Shown piece by piece: positions 13,008 to 24,606 of a stretch of DNA of 64,000 bases (position 1 is the first letter of the stretch; every line of letters starts with the position of its first letter). The notes beneath the pieces are model-generated. The model saw only the letters and a program-made list of their open reading frames with translations. It had not been told where the DNA came from and searched no databases. The DNA is from Carposina sasakii (Eukaryota > Arthropoda > Insecta > Lepidoptera > Carposinidae), in the NCBI GenBank assembly GCA_014607495.2, contig CP053148.1:18786001-18850000 (forward strand). The letters are read 5' to 3'. The translations under genes and the position numbers were made by a program.

Positions 13008-13382
13008 CAGGATGTTTTTTCGTTGCCACCCTTAACGAAGGGTACGTACTCTATATATCACATAAAGTAAGTTTATGCCAAAAAAATTCTGGGAAACGAA
13101 GTAAAGTTTTTTTTTTTTCATTACTTGATCGTGTAAAATTTATAGTGTCCAGTGTTTATGCTAGTTTTTTCATAGACAGATATAAATTATTCCTCGTGAA
13201 AAAATCTTGCTACACGCGTCAATGTGCATTTTTGCAGAAAAACGCAGTCTATTTACTTAACTTTGGACCTTAATATTTTGGAAACCAGACACTTCCCAGG
13301 TATGCTTCCATGGAGAAAAATGATCGTGATGACGAGGAGATTCCGTAGTTTTCGGGTACGTTGACGACCAAAAATCATCTTG
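13008..13382 (+). mobile_element. TIR element family B (CAGGATGTTTTTT), non-autonomous
   Basis: This is a 375-bp unit flanked by TA on both sides. The left end reads CAGGATGTTTTTTCGTTGCC and the right end, reverse-complemented, begins CA(A)GATGATTTTTGGTCGTC, giving imperfect terminal inverted repeats. It has the shape of a Tc1/mariner-type MITE. Other copies lie at 23468, 25525, 36371 and 56989, with a diverged one at 16376. The ORF over it is a by-product. Confidence 0.75.
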
Positions 13383-13590
13383 TATGTAACAGTTTAATAA
13401 AAAAATTAGCTACCTAAATACATAGATAGATTCTATAGTTTTTTTTTTAAATAGAAGGATTTGGCTTTATTTTAATGGCCGCCACCTGTTTTTAATCCTA
13501 TTCTATTCTACTTAAATTTAGTGTTTGTAGTATTGTTTGTTACTCTTGCACGAATTACAACAACGACCTTACGTCATTACGAATTACGAC

Positions 13591-13866
13591 GGCCGATTGG
13601 TGTAATTGGTAGTTGCTCTGCTCGCTACGCCATAGGTCCTGGGTTCGAATCTCGGTAGGTGCAAATATTGATGTGATAAATATTGATGTTTGTTTCCATG
13701 TGATGAATATTGATGTTTGTTTCCGAGTCATGGATGTTTCTACCTATATACTTATCTATGTATTTATATACCGTTGCTTAGTACCCACAAGACCTTATGG
13801 ATCTTAATGTGGACTAAGTTAATGTCTTGTGAAGTGTGTGAATATTTTTATTTCTTTATTTATATT
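13591..13866 (+). mobile_element. tRNA-derived SINE, family A (most complete copy)
   Basis: The head GGCCGATTGGTGTAATTGGT contains a box A-like motif. Box B lies at about 13642-13652 (GGTTCGAATCT). The body holds repeated ATATTGATGTTTGT motifs and the tail shared with 2165-2290. Related heads occur on the minus strand at 22541, 28153 and 52492. The organisation matches the common lepidopteran tRNA-derived SINEs (HaSE-like). Confidence 0.8.
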
Positions 13867-13899
13867 TTCCATTTTCTTTATTAATAATTTTATAATATA

Positions 13900-14158
13900 C
13901 AGGGTGTAACAGAAAGGGTATGTTAAGCGAAAAGCTATGTAAATAGCCACTATAAGGAATATACCCACAAAATTTGAGGCTCGAAATCACTTGTTTATTT
14001 TCCCAGATAGTATGGAGAATTCATATACAAGCCAGGAATGTTCATACAATCTTAAAAAATAAACATGTGATTTAGAGTCTGAAATTTTGGAAATAGGTTC
14101 TCTATAGTGGGCTATTTACATAGCTTTGCGCTTAACATACCCTTTCTGTTACACCCTG
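13900..14158. mobile_element. Fold-back MITE family A (CAGGGTGTAAC)
   Basis: This 259-bp unit is flanked by TA. The left end CAGGGTGTAACAGAAAGGGT matches the reverse complement of the right end. The inverted match continues through GTTAAGCG, AAGCTATGTAAATAGCC and nearly to the centre, leaving a loop of about 15 bp, so the whole element is one long imperfect palindrome. Five more copies are in the window. TA duplications suggest Tc1/mariner-type mobilisation. Confidence 0.85.
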
Positions 14159-14293
14159 TATAATATCTTGACTTAGATAAATTTATAATAAATTTATACA
14201 CTTCTCCATTAATATAATCCGTTAGGATATGGTTGATCGTTTCATCTTTAAACATTGTGCTGAGGGATTCAGCTTTGTTTTCCGAGATTTGGC

Positions 14294-14500
14294 TAGTGTA
14301 TAGCTATCGGGATGAAGAATAACGTTGCCAATATGTAATTTAGAAAAGAGATGGTAAAATTCGTCATCCGAGTAATTGACCCGGTGGCTTAGTGGTTATA
14401 GCGGCTGGCACGGTTTGCAGCGGTCGTGGGTTCGATTCCCACTCGGGCGAAGAATTTTTTCCATTTTCTTTATTAATAATTTTATATTTATATTTATTTA
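14294..14500 (+). mobile_element. tRNA-like SINE with conserved 5' extension, family D
   Basis: The centre (14381-14452) is tRNA-like: box A TGGCTTAGTGGTTAT and box B GGTTCGATTCC, with a partly pairing acceptor (CCCGG with TCGGG). About 85 bp upstream and about 45 bp downstream are also repeated almost unchanged, on the opposite strand, at 37395-37603. Because the flanks are conserved too, this is a copied element and not a tRNA gene. The tail CCATTTTCTTTATTAATAAT also occurs alone at about 13869. Confidence 0.75.
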
Positions 14501-14616
14501 ATTACCTATTGAACTGATTTGAATGAAACTTGGCAGTTGTATGGCTCATCAAGTCATCATAATAGAACATAGGCTGCAGTCCAGTGTAGCAATATTTAAG
14601 TGATTATATACTTATA

Positions 14617-14877
14617 CAAGTGTAACAAAAAGGGTATGTTAAGCGATAAGCTATGATTAGAGTCCATTATAAAGAATTTATTCCCAAAATTTTAGACTTG
14701 AAATCACATGTTTATTTTTCAAGATTGTATGAACATTCCTGAGTTTGGGAATTCTCCATACTATTTGGAAAAAATAAACATGTGATTTCGAGTCTGAAAT
14801 TTAGTGGATAGGTTCCTTGTAGTGGGCTATTTATATAGCTTTTCACTTAACATAAGTATCCCTTTTGTTACACCCTG
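14617..14877. mobile_element. Fold-back MITE family A, copy 2
   Basis: The left end is CAAGTGTAACAAAAAGGGTA. The right end reads CCCTTTTGTTACACCCTG and is flanked by TA. Internal inverted arms carry ATTTTTCAAGATTGTATGAA. This copy is more diverged than that at 13900. Confidence 0.8.
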
Positions 14878-16333
14878 TATAGGTATGTGTATTTGTTTTT
14901 GAATGAATATTTAAATGAATCCTTTTGCATTTAGCACCAATTCGCCATACATAGACGATAAGCCCTTTCAATTTTAACGTTCAGTTTTCAATTTCCGCAT
15001 TCCCTGTTATAATATTGCTGCGTCGATCTCACTTCCTCTGATGTAAAATGGTTTCTACTATTCTCGTTCTTATCTAACTCTTAATGAGTGACAGAGACGA
15101 CTCGTTTCCGTCTTAGGGCCAGCCCTTTTTAGGTGTTTCTTTGTCGTCAGTAGGTATTATGGTTTCCCTTATGTTCGTGTTATACTAGTGATCCGCCCTC
15201 GATTCGTTTATGACTTAGGTACCTTTTCTTTTAGACGCCATTATTGTTTTTCAAGAACCGTATCGACAATGAAAGAACAAAAACGCTAAAGCGAAGTTTT
15301 GTCCGAATATGCCTTGGATAAGACATTTCTAGTGTTAACTCCTATTCATTCTGAAACAAACCGCAAGTAAGGCATGCTAAATCTGGCTGTAGCATCTCCT
15401 TCTGTACTTCTGGCTACTGAAGTTCTTCCTATAACATCACAATACTGTTGCTATTCAATCCAGAAGATTCCATCCCTATCAGGTGCCCACTCAGTATTCT
15501 TACCGATGTCACAGTGCTCAGAATATAATACTACACTAGACAGGTAAGTTGAGGAAGGCTTTCTGGGAAGCCTAAGTTCAGCAGTGGACTTAGTCCGTGT
15601 CAAAATAATTCAATTATTGTTTAACTGACTGGTGATTCATATTTTGCTGTCAAATGTCATTTTAATCACTATAAAACTTTAGACGCAGTTTTGTAATAAC
15701 ATTATTCATGTCTGAAACGACGATCTATAGACACCTCGTCTCATACTAACTAAGCTTTTGAAAACGACCACAATTTTACCCATTATTGATGAGTTTTATG
15801 GTTAGGTTGGGGTATTAGTTATATATAGAACATACTCGTAATGGACATGTTTACCTATACTTGCAGGTATATTTACTTGTTATGGTTCTAATATGTGAGG
15901 ACCTATGGCGTTATTTACTACTACGTATAGGTATATCTGCTAGTCTTGTAATCTATAATAGATATCGTGCAAAAATACCCCCTACGCGTTCCACTCACAT
16001 AGGGGATGTCCAATAAATTTCGCGAGTTAGAACAAGGCACAAGCCAAATAAAGTCCAGCTCACACTGTAGTCAAATAAAGCCCACCTCACACTGTAGTCA
16101 AATAATCGTAAAGCTCTGATGTTTGACTAGCCTAATGACGTTGGGCGTTTCTATGACCAAGGATATTGGGGTAATGGAATGCGCGTGTGGAGTGATAGAT
16201 TAGACGTGTATTTTATACACTGGTGCTTGTCCATAATCGTACCTTCCGCTGACCCCGTATTTGATTTCAATCTTATGACCGCATCATAGACAACTACCTA
16301 CTGTCTTCATAAGAAACCAGTATCCGATCCTGT
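14878..16333. other. No gene seen
   Basis: The sequence is unique AT-rich DNA with no ORF of note. Two short direct repeats (TCAAATAAAG followed by CCAGCTCACACTGTAG / CCACCTCACACTGTAG) lie at about 16043-16100. Confidence 0.4.
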
Positions 16334-16920
16334 ACTGATGCAGGGCTTCATTAGAATAAGCATACGATATGTATACAGGATGTAAAAAGACAATGATGTT
16401 TTTTAAATACTTTGTATTCTTTGTTTACGTTTTAGGTTACGATCATTTTCTTCTATGGAACCAACCCTGGGAAACGACAAAAAAATTATGAAAAATACTG
16501 TCATTTTATTGCAAGCAATGTATTCGTTTGATGCTCAAAGTACCTATGTACCTACAAAACTAACATCATAACATTTTGACATGGTATCTTTGAAAAAAAT
16601 CTTTGTTAACCGATTTCAGATGGATTTATGTAAAAAAAAAAACGATAGAAATAATGTAACTTTGGACCTCAATATCTTGGAAACCCGTGGTTTCCCAGGG
16701 GTGTTCTATAGAAAAAATGATCGTGATATTACAAAGAATACGAGGTACTATAAGAACAAAGTTGTCTTTTTACACCTAGCATGTCAGATGCATCTCTTCC
16801 CGTGCATGTCGAGAGTCGACATAAGGAACTCAGATATGTATTCAAAGGTGACTTAAACTAATCTTTTATAGTTATCCTCGCTATGCTAAACGTGGCCATA
16901 GGATCTTGTTCGAGATTGCA
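16334..16920 (+). repeat. Dispersed repeat family E, split by a TIR element
   Basis: The left part (GATGCAGGGCTTCATTAGAAT) and the right part (CATGTCGAGAGTCGACATAAGG, then CCTCGCTATGCTAAACGTGG) are collinear with the uninterrupted copies at 18919 and 62861. The interruption is the element at 16376-16777. The family is probably a LINE fragment; its class is not established. Confidence 0.6.
16376..16777 (+). mobile_element. Diverged TIR element of family B
   Basis: The ends are CAGGATGTAAAAAGACAA and, in reverse complement, GGTGTAAAAAGACAAC, next to TA on both sides. The inside keeps family B landmarks: AACTTTGGACCTCAATAT, GGAAACC and AAAAATGATCGTGAT. It is inserted in a family E repeat. The two ORFs covering it have no transposase motifs. 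Confidence 0.6.
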
Positions 16921-18918
16921 GATCTCCCATTTTCTGTATAATGTCTGTAAAATAAGTGTGGATAGAGAGCTGGAAAAGAGAATAAACACTGGTTCTCGAA
17001 TCGACGAAAGAAGAGATTTATTTTATTTTATTTTACAATTTCAGGAAGACCAACAGCTATTTATAAAATTATAGTTAAAATTGTAGATACATAAAGCCAA
17101 TAACAGGTCCACACTTATAGAAGGATTATGAGAGCTAATCAGGTACTAATGCACACACAATTTTCATCAGAGTTCCACAAAACCTAACAAGCTTATCAAT
17201 AACAAACACAATTAAAAAAAAAAACAATTTAGGTACTAGATAAAGATTTGCAATCCCTTTGCATCACAATTCACACGTAATGATACCACATAATGTAAGA
17301 CGTCACACGCAGTGCCTTCCATGTGCACTTCATGTTTCTATATCCGTGTAATAATAGAGCAATAGTTTAGTGTGTTTGCCCGTCTGTACGTCATGCCGCA
17401 CCCGTGCCTTGTATTTAAATACGTATGTGGACCGCGGGCTTTATTAGTATTTCATATCACTAATGAAAAGTGTTACTATATTGCATTTATGTTATGTACA
17501 CAATATTTATTAATTAAATCATTCAACTTCATTTTAACTAGCACCTGAGGTAGGTTAAGCGTTACAAATGTTTCCGACAAGATAGATTGTAATAGAGTTA
17601 CAAATCAAAGTTTTTAAAAGTTTCAATCTCTTAGATGAGGACACCGTGAAGTTCAAATGGACATATGCTGCCGAAATTTTTTTCCGTCTTTCTTTTTTTT
17701 TATTTTTCGTGGTCTGTCAGAGTTCCACATATGCTACGAGCTTGCCCTAGCCGAGGTGAAAGCATTAAACAAAGGTGTTGGTGTGGTGGTCAACGATGGT
17801 TCAGCGTTAGAATAGAACCTCAAGTCAATCTCACATGTCCGTGGTGCACCCTTCCACTGATATAATAGATGAGACTAGGTGAGCTCTCTCTCTCTACACT
17901 TATTTTCAGCCCAATAGGTTCGTAACCAGTTGCTAAATGGGTATTAGTTTTCCTCATCATCAGTCATCGGCTGAACGATGAAGTAATTATCATCATTAGG
18001 CATCCATTCTCATTAGGTATCTAGTATATAATAAAGCGCCTCAAATCATCAAGTCATTTGCACGATCTTCGTGAGTATTGGCTTCAAATGTCCTGACTGG
18101 AATCAACAATCAAGACAACATAATAACTGTAGTTTAAAACGGAAAACGACAAGATTTTCATAAAGATTATTAGTATTTTCATAGACAGTAGCGACGTGTT
18201 TTGCGGTAAATATAATATCGTTCTGGTATTAGGGCATAGTAAATAACGATAAGTAGTTTATCTAATTGAAAAATAATGCCAACTCCGGTCCCACGCAAGT
18301 TTCGGTGGACGAACTATGTAACCCTGCATCGTCATTAAACATGCATCTTTATGTTTTAAAATCAGTTAGTACTAGGCTTCTTTACTAGTCTGTATACTTA
18401 CAATGAAGAACGATTTGATTATTTGTTTGCAACTAGAGGAATTTTGAAAATCTCTAGTTTTTGATCTGAATAGGGATTTTGCTGCGCGACTGAACTGAAA
18501 AAAATGTGATAGTAAAACCGTAAGAAAAAGTGCGTGGAATAAAACCGTTAAATGAGACGTGCGCAGGCGCGACAGTCGTATACACAAGCGAGTAGTGTAT
18601 AATACCTTTCTCTTTTTCCCTCTTTCTTTTCGTTCTCTCATCCCTTCTCTCTCTATTACTACTCTGCCCCGCCAATGCATAGTATATACTCATGAATTCA
18701 TGGACAAGCACGTGGCGAATATTCACATTATAGATACATTTTAAACCTAAATAAAATTAAGCACGATTTTTCTTTTTCAAATTGTGTCGATTCTACATTA
18801 GCCGAAGGAACTTCGTTCCTACCTGGTGTCCCACGACACCACATTTCTCTTTTTCTAACTTTTACAGAATATGCCTTTTATTTCTGATAATGTAATTTGA
18901 AAAAAATTAATATTTTCC
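16921..18918. other. No gene seen
   Basis: AT-rich unique DNA. A purine/pyrimidine-biased stretch lies at about 18600-18660. A motif GAACTTCGTTCCTACCTGGT near 18808 resembles a common moth repeat, but no second copy is present here. Confidence 0.4.
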
Positions 18919-19085
18919 TGCTGATACGGGGCTTCATTAGAATACATCCGCTTGCTCTCCTACCAAGCATGCTGTAAGAGTCAACTACGAAACTCGGGCA
19001 TTCTCTCAGGCGATAACCAAATGTAACTGTAAGATCTCCTTTACGATTCTGCAGTCCTGGCATTCCCACTTCGGGACACAGCCGT
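18919..19085 (+). repeat. Dispersed repeat family E, copy
   Basis: Contains GTAAGAGTCAACTACG, TTCTCTCAGGCGATAA and GATCTCCTTTACGATTCTGC in the same order as the copies at 23201, 34421 and 62861. Probably a LINE-derived fragment. Confidence 0.65.
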
Positions 19086-20537
19086 CTACATGTAGTTATT
19101 TATTTTGATCTATTGCATTGCCAAAATCAATAATAAACTACGTTACTAGTTATACAATGTCTGTAGTTAGGGTGACTTTCATGTCGGCCTGTCCACCGTG
19201 GTCGGTAGTTTGTTACATTTGCATATTATTGTAAGTGTATTTTACGAGGTTTTAAACGGTCATTTTATATTAGACACGTCCGTAAAATTGTTTTAATTAT
19301 TCATAAAAGGTGTGGTTGCGACACACGTCTAAGATTTTATATAATTCCCCCTGCTGGCTAAAGGCTTCACTTCTTTTCGACCTAGATCGCAATTTATGAT
19401 TCTTCGCTTTTTCTTGCCATTTCGGAAGGTACTTTTTCAAGTCCTCACGTCATGTCTGCCTTGGACAACTGATACATTGAAAATTTTACTCTCATGTATT
19501 TTTAATGTAGATATGATAGTTTAAGATTATTAATTACCGTATGGCGTTAAGTTATGAAGATTAAAAATTTTAAGGCTTCACATTGCTTTCTTTGTTAAAT
19601 AAACCGTGTAAAAATGTCGTGTTTAATCAGTACGGTACGAGTCTGGTACGAGTCTTGTATGAGTTTGTTATTAGAAACTTTTGTCTAGTTTGTACTAACT
19701 AAACTTTTAAAATTCGTTGGCAATTATTAGGCGATTTCCATATCAATTATTATTGTCCTATTTTCGGTCTAAGTAGAATAACCTTTACCTGACTGATGAT
19801 GGCGTTAGCCCGATGGTTTAAGACGCTAACCCTTTTTGAGAATGGAGCTATGTGACAAATAAAAAAATAATATGTAAATAAATATGTATAATATGGCTAA
19901 ATAGGTATAAATGGAAATTTAGGTTTGAATTACCTTGAAATTTGATTTAATTTGAATTACCTACATAAAAACTTGGAATAAAACCAAAGTGAGTTATCAG
20001 ATCAGCATTCCGTTTAGTTAACAGTCGACATAAGCTCCCCCAAGGCTCGCAGGGAGGGTCCGGCCGGTGGAGAGCTCTTCGCGCCCTCTGAGGTCTCTGA
20101 GTACGCCACTAGAGGGCGCCACGTACGCAGGATTACTTTATTGCTCGTTTTATTGATGGAACTCCTTGATTTCTATATTATTTTATGCTTAATATAGTCA
20201 ACCTTAGACCATAGATTTTAATCAAATACCTAGTTATCGCTAGGAGAGTTGGCATCAGATAGATGGCCGGTCAAAACAGAATATCAAATTGCACATCAGC
20301 ATCACTTTTGAAAGTAACCTTTTTTAGTTAAAAATCATGGAATTAAGGAAGGTTTATGATACATACACATATTCACACGGATATGTTCCCAGGGGGTGTA
20401 TCCAGATCTGCAGGATCACGAAGGATATCCTTACAGCCACGTTTAGCATAGCGAGGTCAGATGATCAAAGTTGCTAGCTCATAGTCTGAGGGAACACCCC
20501 TGAGTTCCTCAACTAAGGACTAAGGTCTATAGTTTGT
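19086..20537. other. No gene seen; short SINE-like head at 19800-19870
   Basis: GTTAGCCCGATGGTTTAAGACG near 19812 matches the head of the family B SINE at 7640-7795, but box B is missing. A GC-rich patch at 20030-20125 has no ORF. Confidence 0.4.
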
Positions 20538-21015
20538 TTATGAAGAATCATCATCATCATCATTTACAACCCTTAGAAGTCCACTGTTGGACATAGGCCT
20601 CCCCCAACAACCTCCACTCCGACCGGTCGGAAGGAGCCTGCATCCAATCGACGCTCGCGACCTTGGCCAGGTCGTCCGACCACCTCGCGGATGGCCTTCC
20701 CACGCTGCGTTTGCCGATACATGGTATCCACTCTAGAACTTTCTGACTCCATCGGCCATCAGTTCTTCGGGCTATGTGCCCTGCCCATTGCCACTTCAGC
20801 TTGCTGGACCGTTGAGCTATGTCGGTGATCTTTGTACGTCTGCGGATCTCCTCATTTCTGATTCGATCACGCAGAGATCCCAAGCGTAGCTCTCTCCATC
20901 GCTCGCTGTGCGATCCTGAGCTTCTTTATGAGGCACATAGTTAGAGACCACGTATCGGCACCGTAGGTCATCACCGGCAGCACGCACTGGTTGAATACTG
21001 GTTGAATAAAGACTG
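20538..21015 (-). pseudogene. RTE-type LINE, 3' end of reverse transcriptase ORF
   Basis: The minus strand encodes YGADTWSLTMCLIKKLRIAQ and, after a one-base frame change near 20880, RDRIRNEEIRRRTKITDIAQ, LKWQWAGHIARR and GRPSARWSDDL, ending in EAYVQQWTS. These are hallmarks of the C-terminus of RTE-clade elements of insects. The copy ends in an ATC/GAT triplet run at 20548-20561, which is the microsatellite tail such elements carry. It is 5'-truncated and frameshifted, so it is inactive. Confidence 0.85.
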
Positions 21016-21534
21016 GGGTATCTTGGACACATTGAAGAATATGAAGAATTATTTAAGGTTATAATAGAAATTCTTTTGTAGAGATAAAGTTAAAAAGCAA
21101 ACTCTACCATTTAACAGAGATGACATATTAAAACTCATTTATATCGTTATGAAAATATAATGTCTATTGTTATATAATAATTAGCGGGCAGCAGTAATTG
21201 ACCGGCATTTCATGGTGTCATTAAAACCATTAAATCGTTGTGGACACCGCAATAATGCATCCGGTATTGTTTCTTCGGGCCAGTTTTATTAATATAATGA
21301 AATGTGTGGTTTCCAGCCGTATCAACAGTACCCATTCATTTTGCAACTATCTACTTAGGTAGTGAAAATAGATTTGTTTTTTAAAACTATTTTTTTTTAA
21401 ATTGAATGAATCTGAATCAACTAAAAAAAACTGGTCACGTTGAAATAATGTGGATATGTAAAAATTTATAAGCTATATTAATACCCACGATTCAGATACT
21501 CGTATCGTATGGAGTCTAGCGAAAGAATATACCT
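21016..21534. other. No gene seen
   Basis: AT-rich unique DNA between an RTE fragment and a mariner copy. Confidence 0.4.
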
Positions 21535-22540
21535 AGGCTGCACTAAAAGTAACGGGAATGGAATATTTCCATTGTTGCTGGCATAATAAAGTCTTATTAA
21601 TCAAAAAGGTTTTGTTTATCGAATACCGTTTAAATATTTTTAAAAAAGAACGCAGTCTTTCTCAAGCTCTTGTTAAACTTATGAAGTCAGCGTGAAAATG
21701 GAATTGACTCGAGAAAATTCAAGAGCAATGATTTATTATGACTTTAGAAGTGGTTTAACACAAAAACAGTACGTTGATCGGATGCTTTCTGCGTTTGGTG
21801 ATGAAGCCCCATTTCGAACCACAATTTATCGCTGGTTTGCGGAATTTCAACGTAGACGTGTCAAGCTCTGTGACGATCCCCGTCAAGGTCGCCCAAAAAC
21901 TGCAGTCACCCAAGATAACGTTGATGCCGTGCGTGAGTTGGTTGAGGAAGATCGACATGTGACATATCAGAAATTCAGGCAACTTTGAACATTGGCATCA
22001 GTCAAATACTAATAATCTTGCATAAACATTTAGGCGTAAAAAAATGTTTTCCCGATGGATCCCTCATTCACTCTGTGAGGAGCAAAAAGCGGCTCGCGTC
22101 ACTTGGTGCGTCAGAACTCTCGAGAGATTCCACGGAGGATCTTCAAATGCTGTATACGGCGTGGTATCAGGTGACGAATCCTGGATATATTCATACGAAC
22201 CTGAAATAAAAAAGTCACGAGTATGGGTGTTCGAAAATGAGTTGAAGCAAGGAAAGTTGTTCGTACACGGAGCGTTGCAAAAGAAATGGTGGCCACGTTT
22301 GTCTCCAAAACCGGCCATGTTGCCACTATTCCTCTTGAGGGACAAAGAACGGTCAATTTAGAATGATATTCTACCATTTGTTTACCGCAGGTGGTCTCTG
22401 AATTTCGTAAAGAGAACTGCAACCGACGCATCATCCTCCATCATGACAATGCGAGCTCTCATACCGTCCACAGGACAAAAGAGTTTTTGGAGCAAGAAAC
22501 ATTGAATTATTAGATCATCCGCCGTATAGTTCTGACTTGA
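21535..22540 (+). mobile_element. Mariner element, 3'-truncated at a SINE
   Basis: The 5' untranslated part begins at about 21535 (GGCTGCACTAAAAGTAACGG). This is a likely start of the terminal inverted repeat, but it cannot be confirmed because the right end is missing. The transposase pseudogene follows. The element stops where a minus-strand SINE begins at 22541, losing the last part of the gene and the right terminus. Confidence 0.7.
21698..22540 (+). pseudogene. Mariner (DD34D) transposase pseudogene
   Basis: The N-terminal 97 residues (MELTRENSRAMIYYDFRSGL, then a helix-turn-helix region with TIYRWFAEFQRRRVKLCDD and the linker GRPKTAV) are intact in one frame. The reading then shifts at about 21985 and again at about 22040 and 22310. 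In-frame damage includes TGA at the position where mariners have Trp (about 22362). Despite this, all three catalytic aspartates can be located: SGDESW (about 22172), LHHDNASSHT (about 22440) and PPYSSD (about 22525). Spacing of the last two is about 34 residues, as in mariner. The gene is broken and cannot give a working enzyme. Confidence 0.9.
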
Positions 22541-22636
22541 TATTCATCATATCAATGTTTGCACCTACCGGGATTCGAACCCAGGACCTATGGCGTCGCA
22601 GGCAGGGTCACTACCTACTAGACCACTCGGCCGTCC
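22541..22636 (-). mobile_element. tRNA-derived SINE family A, head
   Basis: On the minus strand it reads GGCCGAGTGGTCTAGTAGGT (box A), then TGGGTTCGAATCCCGG (box B) and GTAGGTGCAAACATTGAT. It abuts the broken end of the mariner transposase. The distal tail is missing. Confidence 0.75.
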
Positions 22637-22899
22637 GTAACGTTCGTATCCCGGATCTATGTGGCCCGGAAGGTTTGGGCCACCCAATTATGGCGCCTAA
22701 TCGAATTCCCGTGTCGGGCTCAAGACGGCATGGACACTGACCGACACTACCTTGCTTAACAATATCAATTGATCGTCGCTTATACGACGATATTACGAGT
22801 ACCTTTGCGAGCGAAGCAGGGTGTATTGGTTGTTTTTATTGATAACTGTAAAATATATAAGACCATCGGCCGTGCGGCTTTGTTCGCGTGAACTTTATA

Positions 22900-23157
22900 C
22901 AGGGTGTAACAGAAGGAGTATGTTAAGCGAAAAGCTATGATGGTAGCCCGCTATAGAGAAAATCTACAAAATTTAAGACTTAAAATGCCATGTTTATTTG
23001 TGCAGACAGTATGGAGAATTTGTAAACAATTCAAAAATGTTCAAAAAATCTTGAAAAATATACATTTGATTTCGAGTCAAAAATTTTGGGAATATGTTCT
23101 CTACAGTGGGCTATTTTTATAGCATATCGCTTAACACACCCTTTTTGTTACATCCTT
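22900..23157. mobile_element. Fold-back MITE family A, copy 3
   Basis: The left end is CAGGGTGTAACAGAAGGAGT and the right end CCCTTTTTGTTACATCCTT, next to TA. The inverted arms are more diverged near the centre. The 61-codon ORF inside is a by-product. Confidence 0.8.
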
Positions 23158-23200
23158 TATAAGCGTCTAAATTATTAGCTGTCCTTTGCTGAAGAGGGAC

Positions 23201-23400
23201 ATCAGCATAATAAATGAGCTGCTTCTCCTTCCGTGTATGCTGTAAGAGTCGACTAACGAGCTTGGGCAGTCTCTCAGGCGATAAGCTAGCAACTTGTCAC
23301 TGATCATTTACATCTGCCCTCGTTATGCTAACCGTGACTATGGGATATCCTTTATGATCTGGTAGTTCTGACTTCTCCGTTTTGAGAACACAGTCGTGTC
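23201..23400 (+). repeat. Dispersed repeat family E, copy
   Basis: Contains CTTCTCCTTCCGTGTATG, GTAAGAGTCGACTAACG, TCTCAGGCGATAAGCTAGCA and CTCGTTATGCTAACCGTGAC, collinear with 62861-63047. Confidence 0.7.
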
Positions 23401-23467
23401 TTTATGTATACCTATAAACTACCAGGATTCACGAAATCAAAACTATATCTATCTTCTTCTATACATA

Positions 23468-23850
23468 CAGGATGTTTTTTTGTGGCCACCTTTAACGAAG
23501 GGTACGTACTCTATACATCAAATAAAGAAGTTTATGCCAAAAAAATGCTGGGAAAAAAAATTTTTTTTTTTGGAAAAAAAAAATTTAATTCCTTGATCGT
23601 GCGAAATTTATAGTGTCTAGTGTTTATGTTAGTTTTTTTATAGACAGATATTAATTATTTTTCGTGAAAAAATCCCGCTACGCGCGTCTATGTGCATTTA
23701 TGCAGAAAAACGCAGTCTATTTACTCAACTTTGGACCCTAATATTTTGGAAACCAGACACTTCCCAGGTATGCTTCCATGGAGAAAAATGATCGTGATGA
23801 TGAGGAGATTCCGTAGTTTTCGGGAACGTTGACGACCAAAAATCATCCTG
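23468..23850 (+). mobile_element. TIR element family B, copy
   Basis: A 383-bp unit flanked by TA. The left end is CAGGATGTTTTTTTGTGGCC; the right end reads GACCAAAAATCATCCTG. Most of the length is clearly alignable to the copy at 13008. Confidence 0.8.
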
Positions 23851-23857
23851 TATAATA

Positions 23858-24121
23858 AAAATGTAACGGATCCCTGTCTGTACGAGTACATGGAAGATAT
23901 ATGATAAAGATTAAAGATATATAGTTTTTGGAATTTTTGTCTGTCGATTTGTCTGTTTATGTGTTTGTGCACGCTAACCTCGGAAACGGCTGACCGATTT
24001 CGATGCACTTTTCAGGAATATATTGTGACAGGTCCCACTTAACATATAGGCTACTTTTTATCCCGGGAAAATGATTTTATCCCGGATAATTTCAACATTT
24101 TGTTTTTCTGTAGTCCACTAG
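23858..24121 (+). mobile_element. Helitron-like family C, copy
   Basis: The order AATGTAACGGATCCCTGTCT, GTGCACGCTAACCTCGG, TCCCACTTAACATATAGGC, TTTTATCCCGG mirrors the minus-strand copy at 12336-12688. It ends at CTAG but lacks the GCGGACGAAGTCGCGG block, so the end is shortened. Confidence 0.6.
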
Positions 24122-24606
24122 TCAAAACTATATATCTCTATTTTTTGTAATATCTTTGTGTACAATAAAGAATAAGAACTATATACAAATCAAAAGCTAT
24201 AAGTAGAGATTTTGGGTAAGATTATAAATACATTATTATAAATTACTTAGTTTTGACTGTGTCACTGGGAGCTTTCTTGCTATTTCTTCTTCCAAGCTAT
24301 GTCACTTTACTGAAATAGTGTAACAGTAATAGTAGAATCATGCGGTGTGTCAGACCTAATGTTGGTTTTGCCATAAAGGAGAACTGCCTGGCAGTTCTCC
24401 TGGATTTCGTCTTCAGGCGACCTTAACTCTTATTAGCTCCACGTTGGTGGCTATTAAGCCCCGAATCGCCAACTTATGCCTGACAGGCCGTAACAAATCG
24501 CACCTTGGGGTGGTGACCGTTGCCAAAGCAAAAGCTACGATTTATTTTTTTTAGGTTGAATTCACCTCCTTTGTTTGGTAGCGGTTTTATTTTGGGGTGC
24601 GAACAT
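24122..24606. other. Unassigned DNA with a short hairpin
   Basis: GGAGAACTGCCTGGCAGTTC (24380-24402) is a near-perfect palindrome. The following GC-richer stretch up to 24520 looks repeat-derived, but no second copy is present in the window. No gene was seen. Confidence 0.4.

Noticed and set aside
14381..14452. tRNA gene
   Set aside because: Boxes A and B fit, but the acceptor pairing is poor and the whole segment with flanks is duplicated at 37395-37603, as expected for a SINE.
18372..18744. Several overlapping short ORFs on both strands
   Set aside because: They arise from a purine/pyrimidine-biased stretch and show no protein family features.
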